A DNA stretch of 11,227 nucleotides from Candidatus Limnocylindria bacterium (GTDB lineage: Bacteria > Chloroflexota > Limnocylindria > QHBO01). Positions 1 through 7,236 of the stretch are shown one piece after another. The DNA lies in the NCBI GenBank assembly GCA_030146365.1, contig JASLBU010000267.1, forward strand, positions 1-11,227, written 5' to 3'. The notes beneath the pieces are model-generated. The model was not told the DNA's origin and made no database searches. It worked only from the letters and a program-made list of their open reading frames with translations. The position numbers and the translations under genes were made by a program. Within the stretch, counting starts at the first letter, position 1; each line of letters begins with the position of its first letter.

Positions 1-1110
1 GAGGACCTGCTCGCCAACCCGCGCAAGATCCTGCAGGTCATCAAGGACGAGCTCACAGAGCTGGACCGCAAGTACGGCGACGACCGCAAGACGCGGATCC
101 AGGCCGACGTCAACCGCGAGCTGACGGCCGAGGATCTCGTCGCCAGCGAGGACGTCGTCGTGACGCTGAGCCAGCGGGGCTACATCAAGCGTCAGCCGAT
201 CAGCACGTTCCGCTCGCAGCGCCGGGGCGGCCGCGGCAAGCTCGCGATGCTCACCCGCGAGGAGGACGCCGTCCGGCACCTCCTGGTCGCGAACACCCAC
301 GACAACATCCTGTTCTTCACCAACCGCGGCCGCGTGTTCATCACAAAGGTGCACACCCTTCCGGACGCGTCGCGCCAGGCGAAGGGCCTGCCGATCATCA
401 ACTTGCCGGGCGTCCAGGTGGAGCAGCGCGAGTACGTCAGCGCGATCATCAGCCTGCCGCAGTTCGAGCCGGGGCACTACCTGGTGATGGCGACCCGCCG
501 CGGCATGATCAAGAAGACGCCGCTCGAGGATTACGCGAAGATCCGCGCCAACGGGTTGATCGCGATCAACCTGGTCGACGGCGACGAGCTCCAGTGGGTC
601 GGCCTGTCCGACGGCCAGAACGACATCATCGTGGCCACCAAGAAGGGGCAGGCGGCCCGCTTCAAGGAGTCGGAGGTACGCCCGCTCGGGCGCGGCACTC
701 AGGGCGTGAGCGCCATCCGCCTGCGCGGCGACGACGAGGTGGTCGGCATGGAGGTCGTCGAGCACCTGGAGCAGCAGGTCCTGGTCGTCACCGAGCAGGG
801 GTTCGGCAAGCGGACCGAGGTGGCGGACTTCCCCGTGAAGCACCGCGCCACCGGCGGGGTCATCGCGAACTCCCTCAACCGGGAGACGGGCGACGTGGCG
901 GCCATCCGGCTCGTCGGCCAGGAGGACGAGGAGCTGATGCTGATCACGGAGCTGGGCACCATCCTGCGCACGGAGGTCGGCGGCATCAATCGCTATCGGC
1001 GCGCATCCCGCGGCGTGACGGTCATGAAGCCCCAGGAGGGCGACCGTATCGTGTCGATCACCGTCTTCGTGGACAACCGGCTGCCGGGGGAGGTCCCCGA
1101 GGCCGAGTAA
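1..1110 (+). CDS. gyrA: DNA gyrase subunit A, C-terminal part (5' end outside window)
   Basis: This is the 3' part of a GyrA gene. The frame is already open at base 1 and ends at TAA 1108-1110, giving 369 visible residues. GyrA with GyrB introduces negative supercoils into DNA at the expense of ATP. The visible part holds the end of the coiled-coil/tower region and the whole DNA-wrapping C-terminal beta-pinwheel. The GyrA-box QRRGGRG (bases 217-237) separates gyrase from topoisomerase IV ParC, which has lost it. Recurrent blade motifs follow: SQRGYIKR, TNRGRVF, TRRGMIKKT, TKKGQAARF, TEQGFGKRT and TELGTILRT, which fits six blades. The tail after the last blade is short and acidic (ending PEAE). 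The breakage-reunion domain with the catalytic tyrosine lies upstream and cannot be checked. The identification is firm. Confidence 0.97.
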   Translation, partial: EDLLANPRKILQVIKDELTELDRKYGDDRKTRIQADVNRELTAEDLVASEDVVVTLSQRGYIKRQPISTFRSQRRGGRGKLAMLTREEDAVRHLLVANTHDNILFFTNRGRVFITKVHTLPDASRQAKGLPIINLPGVQVEQREYVSAIISLPQFEPGHYLVMATRRGMIKKTPLEDYAKIRANGLIAINLVDGDELQWVGLSDGQNDIIVATKKGQAARFKESEVRPLGRGTQGVSAIRLRGDDEVVGMEVVEHLEQQVLVVTEQGFGKRTEVADFPVKHRATGGVIANSLNRETGDVAAIRLVGQEDEELMLITELGTILRTEVGGINRYRRASRGVTVMKPQEGDRIVSITVFVDNRLPGEVPEAE

Positions 1111-1270
1111 CGCGTCGCACGCGAGCCGTACCTTGAGCGAACGACTCGCGCGGTGTGGCTGGCATCCGCGTCACTGAGCAATCCGGGGCGGCATGCGGAG
1201 CCCTGTCATTTCGCGGTCCAGCGGACTGCTGGCATGCAAAGAAATGCAGGTACCACAGGACTCCGACTGC

Positions 1271-1297
1271 CCGACTGCGCACGGCGTCCGGTAGAAT
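1271..1297 (+). promoter_or_regulatory. Putative prs promoter (-10 TAGAAT)
   Basis: TAGAAT at 1292-1297 matches the sigma-70 -10 consensus at five of six positions. The same hexamer precedes ssrA in this window. A weak -35 (CCGACT, 1271-1276, sharing GAC with TTGACA) sits 15 bases upstream. Transcription would start near 1304 and leave about 30 bases of leader containing AGGAG at 1323-1327, eight bases before the prs ATG. The rest of the gyrA-prs gap shows only weak dyads. Confidence 0.45.
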
Positions 1298-1335
1298 CGG
1301 CGAGCACGACCTGTAGCGCCGCAGGAGACGACGCG

Positions 1336-2376
1336 ATGTACGCCGACGAGTTCAGCATCTACGCCGGCAACGCGAACAAGCCCCTGGCCGAGCGCATCTG
1401 CCGGTACCTGCAGACGGACATCGGCGCCGTCGAGGTCTTCCAGTTCGCCAACGAGAACATCTTCGTGCGTGTGATGGAGAACGTCCGGGAGCAGGACGTC
1501 TTCCTGGTGCAGCCGACCAGCCGGCCGGTCAACCAGTCGATCATGGAGCTGCTGATCATGATCGACGCCTTCAAGCGCGCGAGCGCGGGACGCATCACCG
1601 CGGTCATCCCGTACTACAGCTACGGGCGGTCCGACAAGAAGGACCAGCCCCGGGTGCCGATCACCGCGCGGCTCATCGCCGACATGCTGACCGTGGCCGG
1701 AGCCGATCGCGTGCTGACCATGGACCTGCACCAGGGCCAGATCCAGGGGTTCTTCAGCATCCCGGTCGACGAGCTGACCGCGGTCAACCTGATCTGTGCG
1801 CACATCAAGGCGAAAGAGATCCAGGACATCGTCGTCGTCAGCGAGCTCGGCTTTGCGAAGAAGGCCCGCAACTTCGCCGAGCTGCTGTCGGCCCCGCTGG
1901 CGATCGTCGAGAAGCGGCGCCTCGGCAACGAGGACCGCACCGAGGTGATGAACATCATCGGTGAGGTACGCGGCAAGACCGCGGTGCTCATCGATGACGA
2001 GATCGACACCGCCGGCTCGCTGATGGAGGCCGTGGGCGCGTTGGAGGCGGCCGGCACCAACGAGATCTACAGCTGCGCCACCCACGGCGTCTTCTCCGGC
2101 GCGGCCCTCGAACGGATCGCGGCGAGCCCCCTGACCGAGATCATCGTCACCGACACGGTCCCGCTCCCCGACGAGGCCACCGATCCGCGCATCACCGTGC
2201 TGTCGGTTGCGCCGCTGTTCGGTGAGGCGATCAAGCGCATCCACCGCGGCGAGAGCGTCGGAGCCCTCTTCAGCTCGGAGGTCGAGATGGTCGAGGAGAT
2301 GACGTTCTGGGACGAGGCCGGCGACGACGCGACGCAGGATCGGATCCGTCCTCTGCCGGCCAGCGCCGGCGCCTGA
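1336..2376 (+). CDS. prs: Ribose-phosphate pyrophosphokinase (PRPP synthase), divergent form
   Basis: The enzyme transfers pyrophosphate from ATP to ribose 5-phosphate to make PRPP for purine, pyrimidine, histidine, tryptophan and NAD synthesis in the cytosol. The start at ATG 1336 is set by AGGAG eight bases upstream and by the typical N-terminal strand. It gives 346 residues against about 310-320 for the family; the excess is an acidic C-terminal tail of roughly 30 residues. Family motifs are the metal site DLHQGQIQGFF (residues 130-140), the catalytic EKRR with Lys193 and Arg195, and the PRPP loop DDEIDTAGS (220-228). Two stretches depart from textbook class I enzymes: the ATP-site segment reads YGRSDKKD (96-103) instead of YARQDRK, and the usual SPD-GG stretch is VSELGFAKKAR (168-178), one residue shorter. 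It is probably a distinct PRPP synthase subfamily, still active because the catalytic residues remain. It is likely transcribed from its own promoter. Confidence 0.93.
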   Translation: MYADEFSIYAGNANKPLAERICRYLQTDIGAVEVFQFANENIFVRVMENVREQDVFLVQPTSRPVNQSIMELLIMIDAFKRASAGRITAVIPYYSYGRSDKKDQPRVPITARLIADMLTVAGADRVLTMDLHQGQIQGFFSIPVDELTAVNLICAHIKAKEIQDIVVVSELGFAKKARNFAELLSAPLAIVEKRRLGNEDRTEVMNIIGEVRGKTAVLIDDEIDTAGSLMEAVGALEAAGTNEIYSCATHGVFSGAALERIAASPLTEIIVTDTVPLPDEATDPRITVLSVAPLFGEAIKRIHRGESVGALFSSEVEMVEEMTFWDEAGDDATQDRIRPLPASAGA

Positions 2377-2415
2377 ACCCCGGGCTGGCTGGAGGGCGCC
2401 CGAGGCGCATCCGTC

Positions 2416-2421
2416 TATACT
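2416..2421 (+). promoter_or_regulatory. Putative secA -10 box (TATACT), near-leaderless start
   Basis: TATACT matches five of six consensus bases and ends exactly 10 bases before the secA ATG. Transcription from it would begin at about 2428-2432, so the mRNA would have almost no leader. No Shine-Dalgarno is present before the ATG, which fits. A convincing -35 is not visible; a GGGCGCCC palindrome (2394-2401) lies where it would be expected. Confidence 0.45.
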
Positions 2422-2431
2422 CGGCGTCCCG

Positions 2432-5308
2432 ATGTTCAAGTTCCTGTCCCGCCTCGCCGACTCGAACGAGCGCGAGGTCAAGGGCCTCCAGCCGATCGTC
2501 GATCGCATCAACGCCCTGGAGCCAGACATCCAGGCGCTGAGCGACGCGGAGCTGGCCGCCCACACCGAGAAGCTCCGCGCCCGTCTGCGCGACGACGTGG
2601 GGGACATCCTGGTGCCGATCGAGCTGCGAGCGCTCGACCCGGACGACGAGGCGGCCGAGTCGGCACTGGCCGGAGGCGATGCCGCCCGACTCGCCGACGA
2701 CCTGAAGCGCCAGCGCGAGGCGGAGCTGAAGCGGATCAACGAGGCGCTCGAGGGCGTCCTGCCGGAGGCGTTCGCCGCGGTCCGCGAGGCGATGGTGCGC
2801 GCACTGGGGAAGCGGCACTACGACGTGCAGCTCATGGGCGGGGTGGTGCTGCACCGGGGAGCCATCGCGGAGCAGCGCACCGGCGAGGGCAAGACGTTCG
2901 TCGCTCCGCTGGCCGCCTATCTCAACGCGCTGGTCGGGCGCGGCGTTCACGTGGTGACGCCGAACGACTACCTGGCCAAGCGCGACGCCCAGTGGATCGG
3001 CGCGATCTTCCACCGGCTGGGCATGAGCGTCGGCTCCATCCAGCACGATGGGGCGTACCGCTTCGACCCGGAGTTTCACGCCACCGACGAGCGGCTGCGG
3101 GACCTGCGGCCGGTGCCGCGCAACGAGGCCTACGGCGCCGACGTGACGTACGGCACGAACAACGAGTTCGGCTTCGACTTCCTGCGGGACAACCTCGTGG
3201 TCGACCTCGCCAACCGGGCGCAGCGCAGCCACTTCTACGCGATCGTCGACGAGGTCGACAACATCCTCATCGACGAGGCCCGAACGCCGCTCATCATCAG
3301 CGGCAACGCCGAGGAATCGGCCGACAAGTACCTCCAGTTCGCCCGCCTCGTGCCGAGGCTGAGGGCCGAGGAGGACTACGTCGTCGACGAGAAGTTCAAG
3401 CAGGTCGCGATCACCGAGGCCGGCACCGACAAGATGGAGCAGTGGCTCGGCGTCGAGAACATGTTCGCCGACGACTTCAGCCTGGCGCGGCACCTCGAGC
3501 AGGCGCTCAAGGCCCAGGTCCTCTACCAGAAGGACCGCGACTACGTCGTCAAGGACGGCGAGGTGATCATCGTCGACGAGTTCACCGGTCGCCTCATGCC
3601 GGGCCGCCGCTGGTCGGAGGGTCTCCACCAGGCGGTCGAGGCGAAGGAAGGCGTGGCCGTCAAGAACGAGCAGCGCACGCTGGCGACCGTTACCTTCCAG
3701 AACTACTTCCGCATGTACGACAAGCTCGCCGGCATGACGGGCACCGCCGAGACAGAGGCGGAGGAGTTCGAGAAGATTTACGGGCTGGAGGTCGTCGTCA
3801 TCCCGACGCACCGCGACATGGTGCGGGCCGACTACGCGGACCTCATCTACGCGTCGCAGCGGGCGAAGTGGAACGCCGTCATCGACGAGATCGCCGAGGA
3901 GCACGAGAAGGGGCGGCCGGTCCTGGTCGGCACGATCAGCGTCGAGGTCAGCGAGATGCTCGGCGAGCTCCTCAAGCGTCGCGGCATCAAGCACAACGTG
4001 CTGAACGCGAAGTTCCACGAGCGCGAGGCCGAGATCGTCGCGCAGGCCGGCCGGTCCGGCGCCGTCACGATCGCCACGAACATGGCCGGTCGGGGGACCG
4101 ACATCCTCCTCGGCGGCAACCCGGAGGTCCTCGCGACCGAGCTGCTGCACAAGAAGGGGACGAACGTCCTGGAGGCATCCGAGGAGGAGTACGCGTCGGC
4201 GCTCCGCGAGGCGGAGGCGATCTGCGAGGCGGACAAGGAGAAGGTGCTGGCAGCCGGGGGCTTGCACATTTTGGGCACGGAGCGCCACGAGGCGCGAAGG
4301 ATCGACAACCAGCTGCGCGGTCGTGCCGGACGTCAGGGCGACCCCGGCTCCTCGAGGTTCTACCTGAGCCTGGAGGACGATCTGATGCGCCGCTTCGCGA
4401 ACGACCGCGTCCAGGGCCTCATGAAGACGCTCGGCTTCACGGACGACACGGCGCTCGAGTCCAAGATGGTGAGCAAGACCATCGAGAACGCCCAATCACG
4501 CGTCGAGGGCTATAACTTCGATGCGCGCAAGCACGTCGTCCAGTACGACGACGTGATCAACCGTCAGCGCGAGACGATCTACCGCGAGCGGGACCGGATC
4601 CTTCGCTCCGCGAACCTCGGGCCGATCGTGGAGGCCATGCTCGACGACGAGGTGGCCGCCCTGGTGACGGAGCACACGGCGGCCGACCACTTCGCCGACT
4701 GGAACCTCGACGGCCTTCGCACCCAGCTGACCGCGATGGTGCCCTCGCTGACCGGCGCGGACCTCGCCTTCCTGGACGACGCGAGAGAGAACGACACGAT
4801 CACGGCGACCGTCAGCGAGCTGGTCCGAGACCGGTACGAGCGCCGTCGCGCCGAGCTGGGGGAGCAGGCCGTCAAGGTGCTGGAGCGACTCGTCCTGCTG
4901 CGCGTCATCGACTCGCTGTGGGTCGACCACCTCACCGCCATCGACGACATGCGGCGCGGCATCGGGTTGCGGGCCTACTCCCAGCGCGATCCGCTGAACG
5001 AATTCAAGATCGAGGCCTACCGCATGTTCGACGAGCTCAAGTCGACCATTCGGCACGACGTCACGCACACGATCTTCCGCGTCACGGTCCAGCAGGCCCC
5101 ACCGCCGCCGCGACCCATGGCCCGAAACGTGGTGGAGGGTCGGGCAGCGGTCGGCGCCACCTCCACTGCCGCAGGCGCGACCACGACGACGGCGGTTGGC
5201 GGCGGCGGGAACGGGAGCGCGCCTGCTCGATCCGGACCGAAGGTCGGGCGCAACGATCCGTGCTGGTGCGGCTCCGGCCGAAAGTACAAGAAGTGCCACG
5301 GAGCGTGA
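2432..5308 (+). CDS. secA: Preprotein translocase ATPase SecA
   Basis: SecA is the motor that pushes unfolded preproteins through SecYEG. This copy has 958 residues, longer than E. coli SecA (901). The motifs run in order: Walker A TGEGKT (150-155), TYGTNNEFGFDFLRDN, Walker B-like DEVD (273-276) followed by ILIDEARTPLIISG, the DEFTGR and RRWSEGLHQAVEAKEG segment, TGTAETE, ATNMAGRGTDI, the arginine-finger stretch QLRGRAGRQGD, and a C-terminal zinc tail with Cys944, Cys946, Cys955 and His956. A Pro/Ala/Thr/Gly-rich linker of about 50 residues precedes the zinc tail. Two parts are long: residues 53-110 hold about 48 extra charged residues before PEAFAAVREA, and residues 205-230 are longer than in E. 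coli, as I recall for Chloroflexota and Thermus enzymes. The ATG at 2432 has no Shine-Dalgarno and is probably read from a leaderless mRNA. Confidence 0.98.
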   Translation: MFKFLSRLADSNEREVKGLQPIVDRINALEPDIQALSDAELAAHTEKLRARLRDDVGDILVPIELRALDPDDEAAESALAGGDAARLADDLKRQREAELKRINEALEGVLPEAFAAVREAMVRALGKRHYDVQLMGGVVLHRGAIAEQRTGEGKTFVAPLAAYLNALVGRGVHVVTPNDYLAKRDAQWIGAIFHRLGMSVGSIQHDGAYRFDPEFHATDERLRDLRPVPRNEAYGADVTYGTNNEFGFDFLRDNLVVDLANRAQRSHFYAIVDEVDNILIDEARTPLIISGNAEESADKYLQFARLVPRLRAEEDYVVDEKFKQVAITEAGTDKMEQWLGVENMFADDFSLARHLEQALKAQVLYQKDRDYVVKDGEVIIVDEFTGRLMPGRRWSEGLHQAVEAKEGVAVKNEQRTLATVTFQNYFRMYDKLAGMTGTAETEAEEFEKIYGLEVVVIPTHRDMVRADYADLIYASQRAKWNAVIDEIAEEHEKGRPVLVGTISVEVSEMLGELLKRRGIKHNVLNAKFHEREAEIVAQAGRSGAVTIATNMAGRGTDILLGGNPEVLATELLHKKGTNVLEASEEEYASALREAEAICEADKEKVLAAGGLHILGTERHEARRIDNQLRGRAGRQGDPGSSRFYLSLEDDLMRRFANDRVQGLMKTLGFTDDTALESKMVSKTIENAQSRVEGYNFDARKHVVQYDDVINRQRETIYRERDRILRSANLGPIVEAMLDDEVAALVTEHTAADHFADWNLDGLRTQLTAMVPSLTGADLAFLDDARENDTITATVSELVRDRYERRRAELGEQAVKVLERLVLLRVIDSLWVDHLTAIDDMRRGIGLRAYSQRDPLNEFKIEAYRMFDELKSTIRHDVTHTIFRVTVQQAPPPPRPMARNVVEGRAAVGATSTAAGATTTTAVGGGGNGSAPARSGPKVGRNDPCWCGSGRKYKKCHGA

Positions 5309-5343
5309 GCACGTAAGACCGATCGGGACGTGGGGAGGCTCGT

Positions 5344-5371
5344 CTGCCAGACCCGCCCCGCGGGCGGGCAG
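5344..5371. terminator. GC hairpin behind secA, putative terminator
   Basis: CCCGCCC (5352-5358) and GGGCGGG (5362-5368) form a perfect 7-bp stem around CGC. CTG (5344-5346) can also pair with CAG (5369-5371) across a bulge. It lies 36 bases after the secA stop. No T-run follows, so it may be a GC-type terminator or merely a stabilising 3' structure. Confidence 0.42.
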
Positions 5372-5428
5372 GACCGGCTGCCCAGCCCAACCTTGACCCC
5401 CATCGGCTCCTGGCGGTCATCCGGGGTG

Positions 5429-5446
5429 TCGCCGCGCTAGCGGCGA
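5429..5446. terminator. Perfect 7-bp hairpin between convergent genes
   Basis: TCGCCGC, loop GCTA, GCGGCGA form a perfect stem. It sits just downstream of the stop of the minus-strand small gene and about 120 bases after secA, the place for a terminator serving the minus-strand gene or both directions. No U-tract is seen on either strand. Confidence 0.4.
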
Positions 5447-5452
5447 GGGCGC

Positions 5453-5614
5453 TCAACCGCGGTTGCGGCGCTCGGGCGGCGCGAGCGGAACTTCCTCGCC
5501 GTCATCCGCCTCATTCCCGTAGCGGCGGTGCTTCTGCTGCCACAGGCGAATCGGATAGAGGATCAGGCACGCAACCGCGGTGAGGGCCAGGATCAGGAGG
5601 AACGGGTCGGGCAT
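5453..5614 (-). CDS. Small single-pass membrane protein, 53 residues, unknown function
   Basis: I do not recognise this family. On the minus strand, ATG (complement of 5612-5614) is preceded by AGGAG (complement of 5623-5627) with an 8-base spacing, a textbook start. It was chosen over an upstream in-frame start that has no ribosome binding site. The protein begins MPDPF and has one hydrophobic helix at about residues 5-22. A basic stretch follows (RLWQQKHRR, 23-31), then an acidic patch (NEADDGEE) and an Arg-rich end. The basic side right after the helix suggests N-out, C-in topology. Codon third positions are strongly G/C, as in the neighbouring genes. It converges on secA and diverges from the cysteine-rich gene. 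It could be a small envelope or regulatory peptide; no function is claimed. Confidence 0.68.
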   Translation of the reverse strand: MPDPFLLILALTAVACLILYPIRLWQQKHRRYGNEADDGEEVPLAPPERRNRG

Positions 5615-5653
5615 GTGGGCCACTCCTGCACGGCGCGCGCCGGGCGATCGGGG

Positions 5654-5681
5654 TTGCGATATCTGAGCCACTCGCTACGAT
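5654..5681 (+). promoter_or_regulatory. Putative promoter of the cysteine-rich gene and prfB
   Basis: TTGCGA (5654-5659) and TACGAT (5676-5681) are separated by 16 bases, and each matches its consensus at four of six positions. Initiation would fall near 5688. The -10 overlaps an ATG at 5680 that opens the downstream frame, so that ATG cannot be the start if this promoter is used. This agrees with the GTG start preceded by GGAGGG at 5736-5741. No other good promoter is seen before prfB. Confidence 0.45.
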
Positions 5682-5745
5682 GGTCCGAACGTCGCCCGCG
5701 AGCGTGCTCGGACCTCGTCGGGCCCCCAATACGGCGGAGGGATTT

Positions 5746-6045
5746 GTGAAGCAACTGACCGCACCTCCAAGGGTCTCCGTTCCGCTCCCCGTCAGCACGG
5801 CGGCCCACCTCCCACCGGTCACTCGCTTCAGAGACCCCGAACTCCCCTACGAAGACCTCATCATGTGCGAGCGTGACTGCATGCGCTGCAGTTACGCCGC
5901 GACCCTCGATTGCGACGGCAATTGCGGCGTCTGCCCCCGGCAGAACTACTGCCCCTGCGTCAACCCCGCCAAGGTGAGGACGAAGCTCAACCGCGCGGCC
6001 GAGATGGCCGAGCTGCCGATGGCGGTCACACTTGGACGCAATTAG
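5746..6045 (+). CDS. Eight-cysteine small protein upstream of and overlapping prfB, unknown function
   Basis: I do not recognise this protein. The start is GTG 5746, with GGAGGG (5736-5741) four bases upstream, giving 99 residues; the frame is open further upstream but without ribosome binding sites. Residues 1-35 are Pro-rich and probably unstructured. Residues 41-71 hold eight cysteines spaced C-x3-C-x2-C-x7-C-x3-C-x2-C-x5-C-x-C (41, 45, 48, 56, 60, 63, 69, 71). This contains two C-x3-C-x2-C units (CERDCMRC and CDGNCGVC) followed by YCPC. The rest, from about residue 72, is basic then amphipathic. No signal peptide or membrane helix is visible, so it is probably cytosolic. The cysteines suit zinc binding or one or two Fe-S clusters. 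An internal ATG at 5863 would give a 60-residue form containing all cysteines. Its end overlaps the prfB start by 14 bases, suggesting translational coupling. Confidence 0.72.
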   Translation: MKQLTAPPRVSVPLPVSTAAHLPPVTRFRDPELPYEDLIMCERDCMRCSYAATLDCDGNCGVCPRQNYCPCVNPAKVRTKLNRAAEMAELPMAVTLGRN

Positions 6046-7157
6046 GGACGAGGCGCGCCGGCTGGCACGCCTGGTGGACGACACGTCGGTGCGCCTTTGA
6101 CCTGCCCGCGAAAGAGGCAGAGCTCGCCGAGCTGACCGAGCGATCGGCAGATCCGGATCTCTGGGACGACCCCGCCGCCGCGCAGGCGACCATGCGCCGC
6201 GCCGAGGAGCTACGTGCCGAGATCGAGTCGTGGCGGGGGCTCGGAGCGCGGGCGGCCGGTCTCGCGGAAATGGCCGAGATGGCGGCGGCAGACCCCGAAG
6301 AGGGGACCGCGCTGCTGCCGGACCTCGAGCGCGATCTTTCGGAGCTCCAGAACGACTGGGGGAGGATGGAGCAGCAGCTGCTCCTCTCCGAGCCCATGGA
6401 CGAGCGCGGCGCCATCGTCTCCATCCACGCGGGAGCCGGCGGCACCGAGAGCCAGGATTGGGCCGAGATGCTGCTGCGCATGTACCTGCGCTGGGCCGAA
6501 CGCGCCCGGTTCAAGACCGAGATCCTCGAGGCGACGGAGGGCGAGGAGGCGGGGCTGAAATCGGTCAGTTTCAGCATCGACGGCCGCTGGGCATACGGCA
6601 GGCTCCGCAGCGAGCGCGGCGTCCATCGGCTGGTGCGGATCAGCCCCTACGACTCCCAGAAGCGGCGCCACACCAGCTTCGCGCTGGTGGAGGTGATGCC
6701 CGAGGTCCCCGACGATGACGCGGTCGAGATCGAGGACAAGGACCTCCGCGTCGACACCTACCGTGCGAGTGGAGCCGGGGGTCAGCACGTGAACAAGACC
6801 GACTCCGCCGTCCGCCTGACCCACCTGCCGACCGGGCTGGTGGTGGCCGTCCAGTCGGAGCGCAGCCAGCACCAGAACCGGGAGCGCGCGATGGCGGTCC
6901 TGCGGGCCCGGCTCATCGAGCGCCAGGTCGAGGAGCGCGAGGCCGAGATGGCGCGGCTGCGTGGCGAGCACGTCGAGGCGGGCTGGGGCAATCAGATCCG
7001 CTCGTACGTCCTTCAGCCGTACACCATGGTCAAGGACCTCCGCACAGGCGTCGAGACATCGAACCCGACTGCCGTGCTGGACGGCGACCTCGATCCGTTC
7101 ATCGAGGGGTACCTGCGCTCGCGCGTCGGCGAGGGTGATCCCGCGCCGGCGGCCTGA
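6032..7157 (+). CDS. prfB: Peptide chain release factor 2 (RF2), programmed +1 frameshift
   Basis: RF2 recognises UGA and UAA in the ribosomal A site and triggers peptide release. The likely start is TTG 6032, preceded by GGCGGT (6021-6026, one mismatch to GGAGGT). It yields 22 zero-frame codons (beginning with initiator-DAIRDEARRL) up to CTT 6095-6097. The ribosome then skips T6098 and continues at GAC 6099 to the TGA at 7155-7157, for 374 residues. With this start the catalytic GGQ falls at residues 249-251 and the anticodon-like tripeptide at 204-206, almost exactly as in E. coli RF2. The tripeptide is SPY rather than the usual SPF, within RISPYDSQKRRHTSF. The GGQ context GAGGQHVNKTDSAVRL is canonical. 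The start overlaps the preceding gene by 14 bases. Expression is presumably autoregulated: scarce RF2 means slow UGA termination and more frameshifting. Confidence 0.95.
6087..6101 (+). other. RF2 programmed frameshift site CTT TGA C
   Basis: The zero-frame stop TGA (6098-6100) follows the slippery CTT (6095-6097) and is itself followed by C (6101), the conserved poor-termination context of prfB. The downstream +1 frame resumes with GAC CTG CCC. The stimulatory Shine-Dalgarno-like element, AGGGGG in E. coli, is weak here. Only CGGTG (6087-6091) precedes the slip, with GGTG able to pair with the anti-Shine-Dalgarno. Confidence 0.93.
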
Positions 7158-7196
7158 CCAGCGCGCGACGACGTCCGCCCGCTGGGCGCGTGGAAC

Positions 7197-7224
7197 GGCC
7201 GCTTGCGGCCCCATTGGGTACCAT
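7197..7224 (+). promoter_or_regulatory. Dyad and possible -10 box before ftsE
   Basis: GGCCGC-TT-GCGGCC (7197-7210) is a perfect inverted repeat in the short prfB-ftsE gap. TACCAT (7219-7224) matches the -10 consensus at four of six bases and ends 12 bases before the ftsE ATG, which has no Shine-Dalgarno. The dyad could be an operator over the -35 region or a weak terminator of prfB. The evidence is modest. Confidence 0.28.
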
Positions 7225-7236
7225 CGGGCCGTACCG

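Noticed and set aside
1218..1232. CCAGC-GGACT-GCTGG hairpin and CGCGAG/CTCGCG dyad (1120-1150) as a gyrA terminator
   Set aside because: The stems are short, have no T-run and are no better than expected in 225 bases of GC-rich sequence.
1153..1335. N-terminal extension of prs in the same frame
   Set aside because: The extension has no family similarity or ribosome binding site, and it crosses the TAGAAT promoter. ATG 1336 has AGGAG at the right distance.
2355..2370. GCCGGC-CAGC-GCCGGC hairpin at the end of prs as a terminator
   Set aside because: It lies inside the coding sequence, uses self-complementary GC words common in such DNA, and has no U-tract.
2270..4495. Very long open frame on the minus strand opposite secA (also 1171-2739 and 8843-10423 on the minus strand)
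   Set aside because: Long antisense frames are expected in GC-rich genes with G/C third positions. The translations are low-complexity, rich in Arg, Val, Leu, Asp and His, without motifs, and lie opposite unmistakable genes.
5680..5745. ATG 5680 as start of the cysteine-rich protein
   Set aside because: It overlaps the predicted -10 box and has no Shine-Dalgarno. GTG 5746 has GGAGGG four bases upstream.
5910..6098. TTG 5910 as the prfB start in the +1 frame
   Set aside because: The upstream translation is unrelated to RF2 and lies within the cysteine-rich gene. The CTT-TGA-C site and the matching E. coli residue numbering show that the true N-terminus is in the zero frame.
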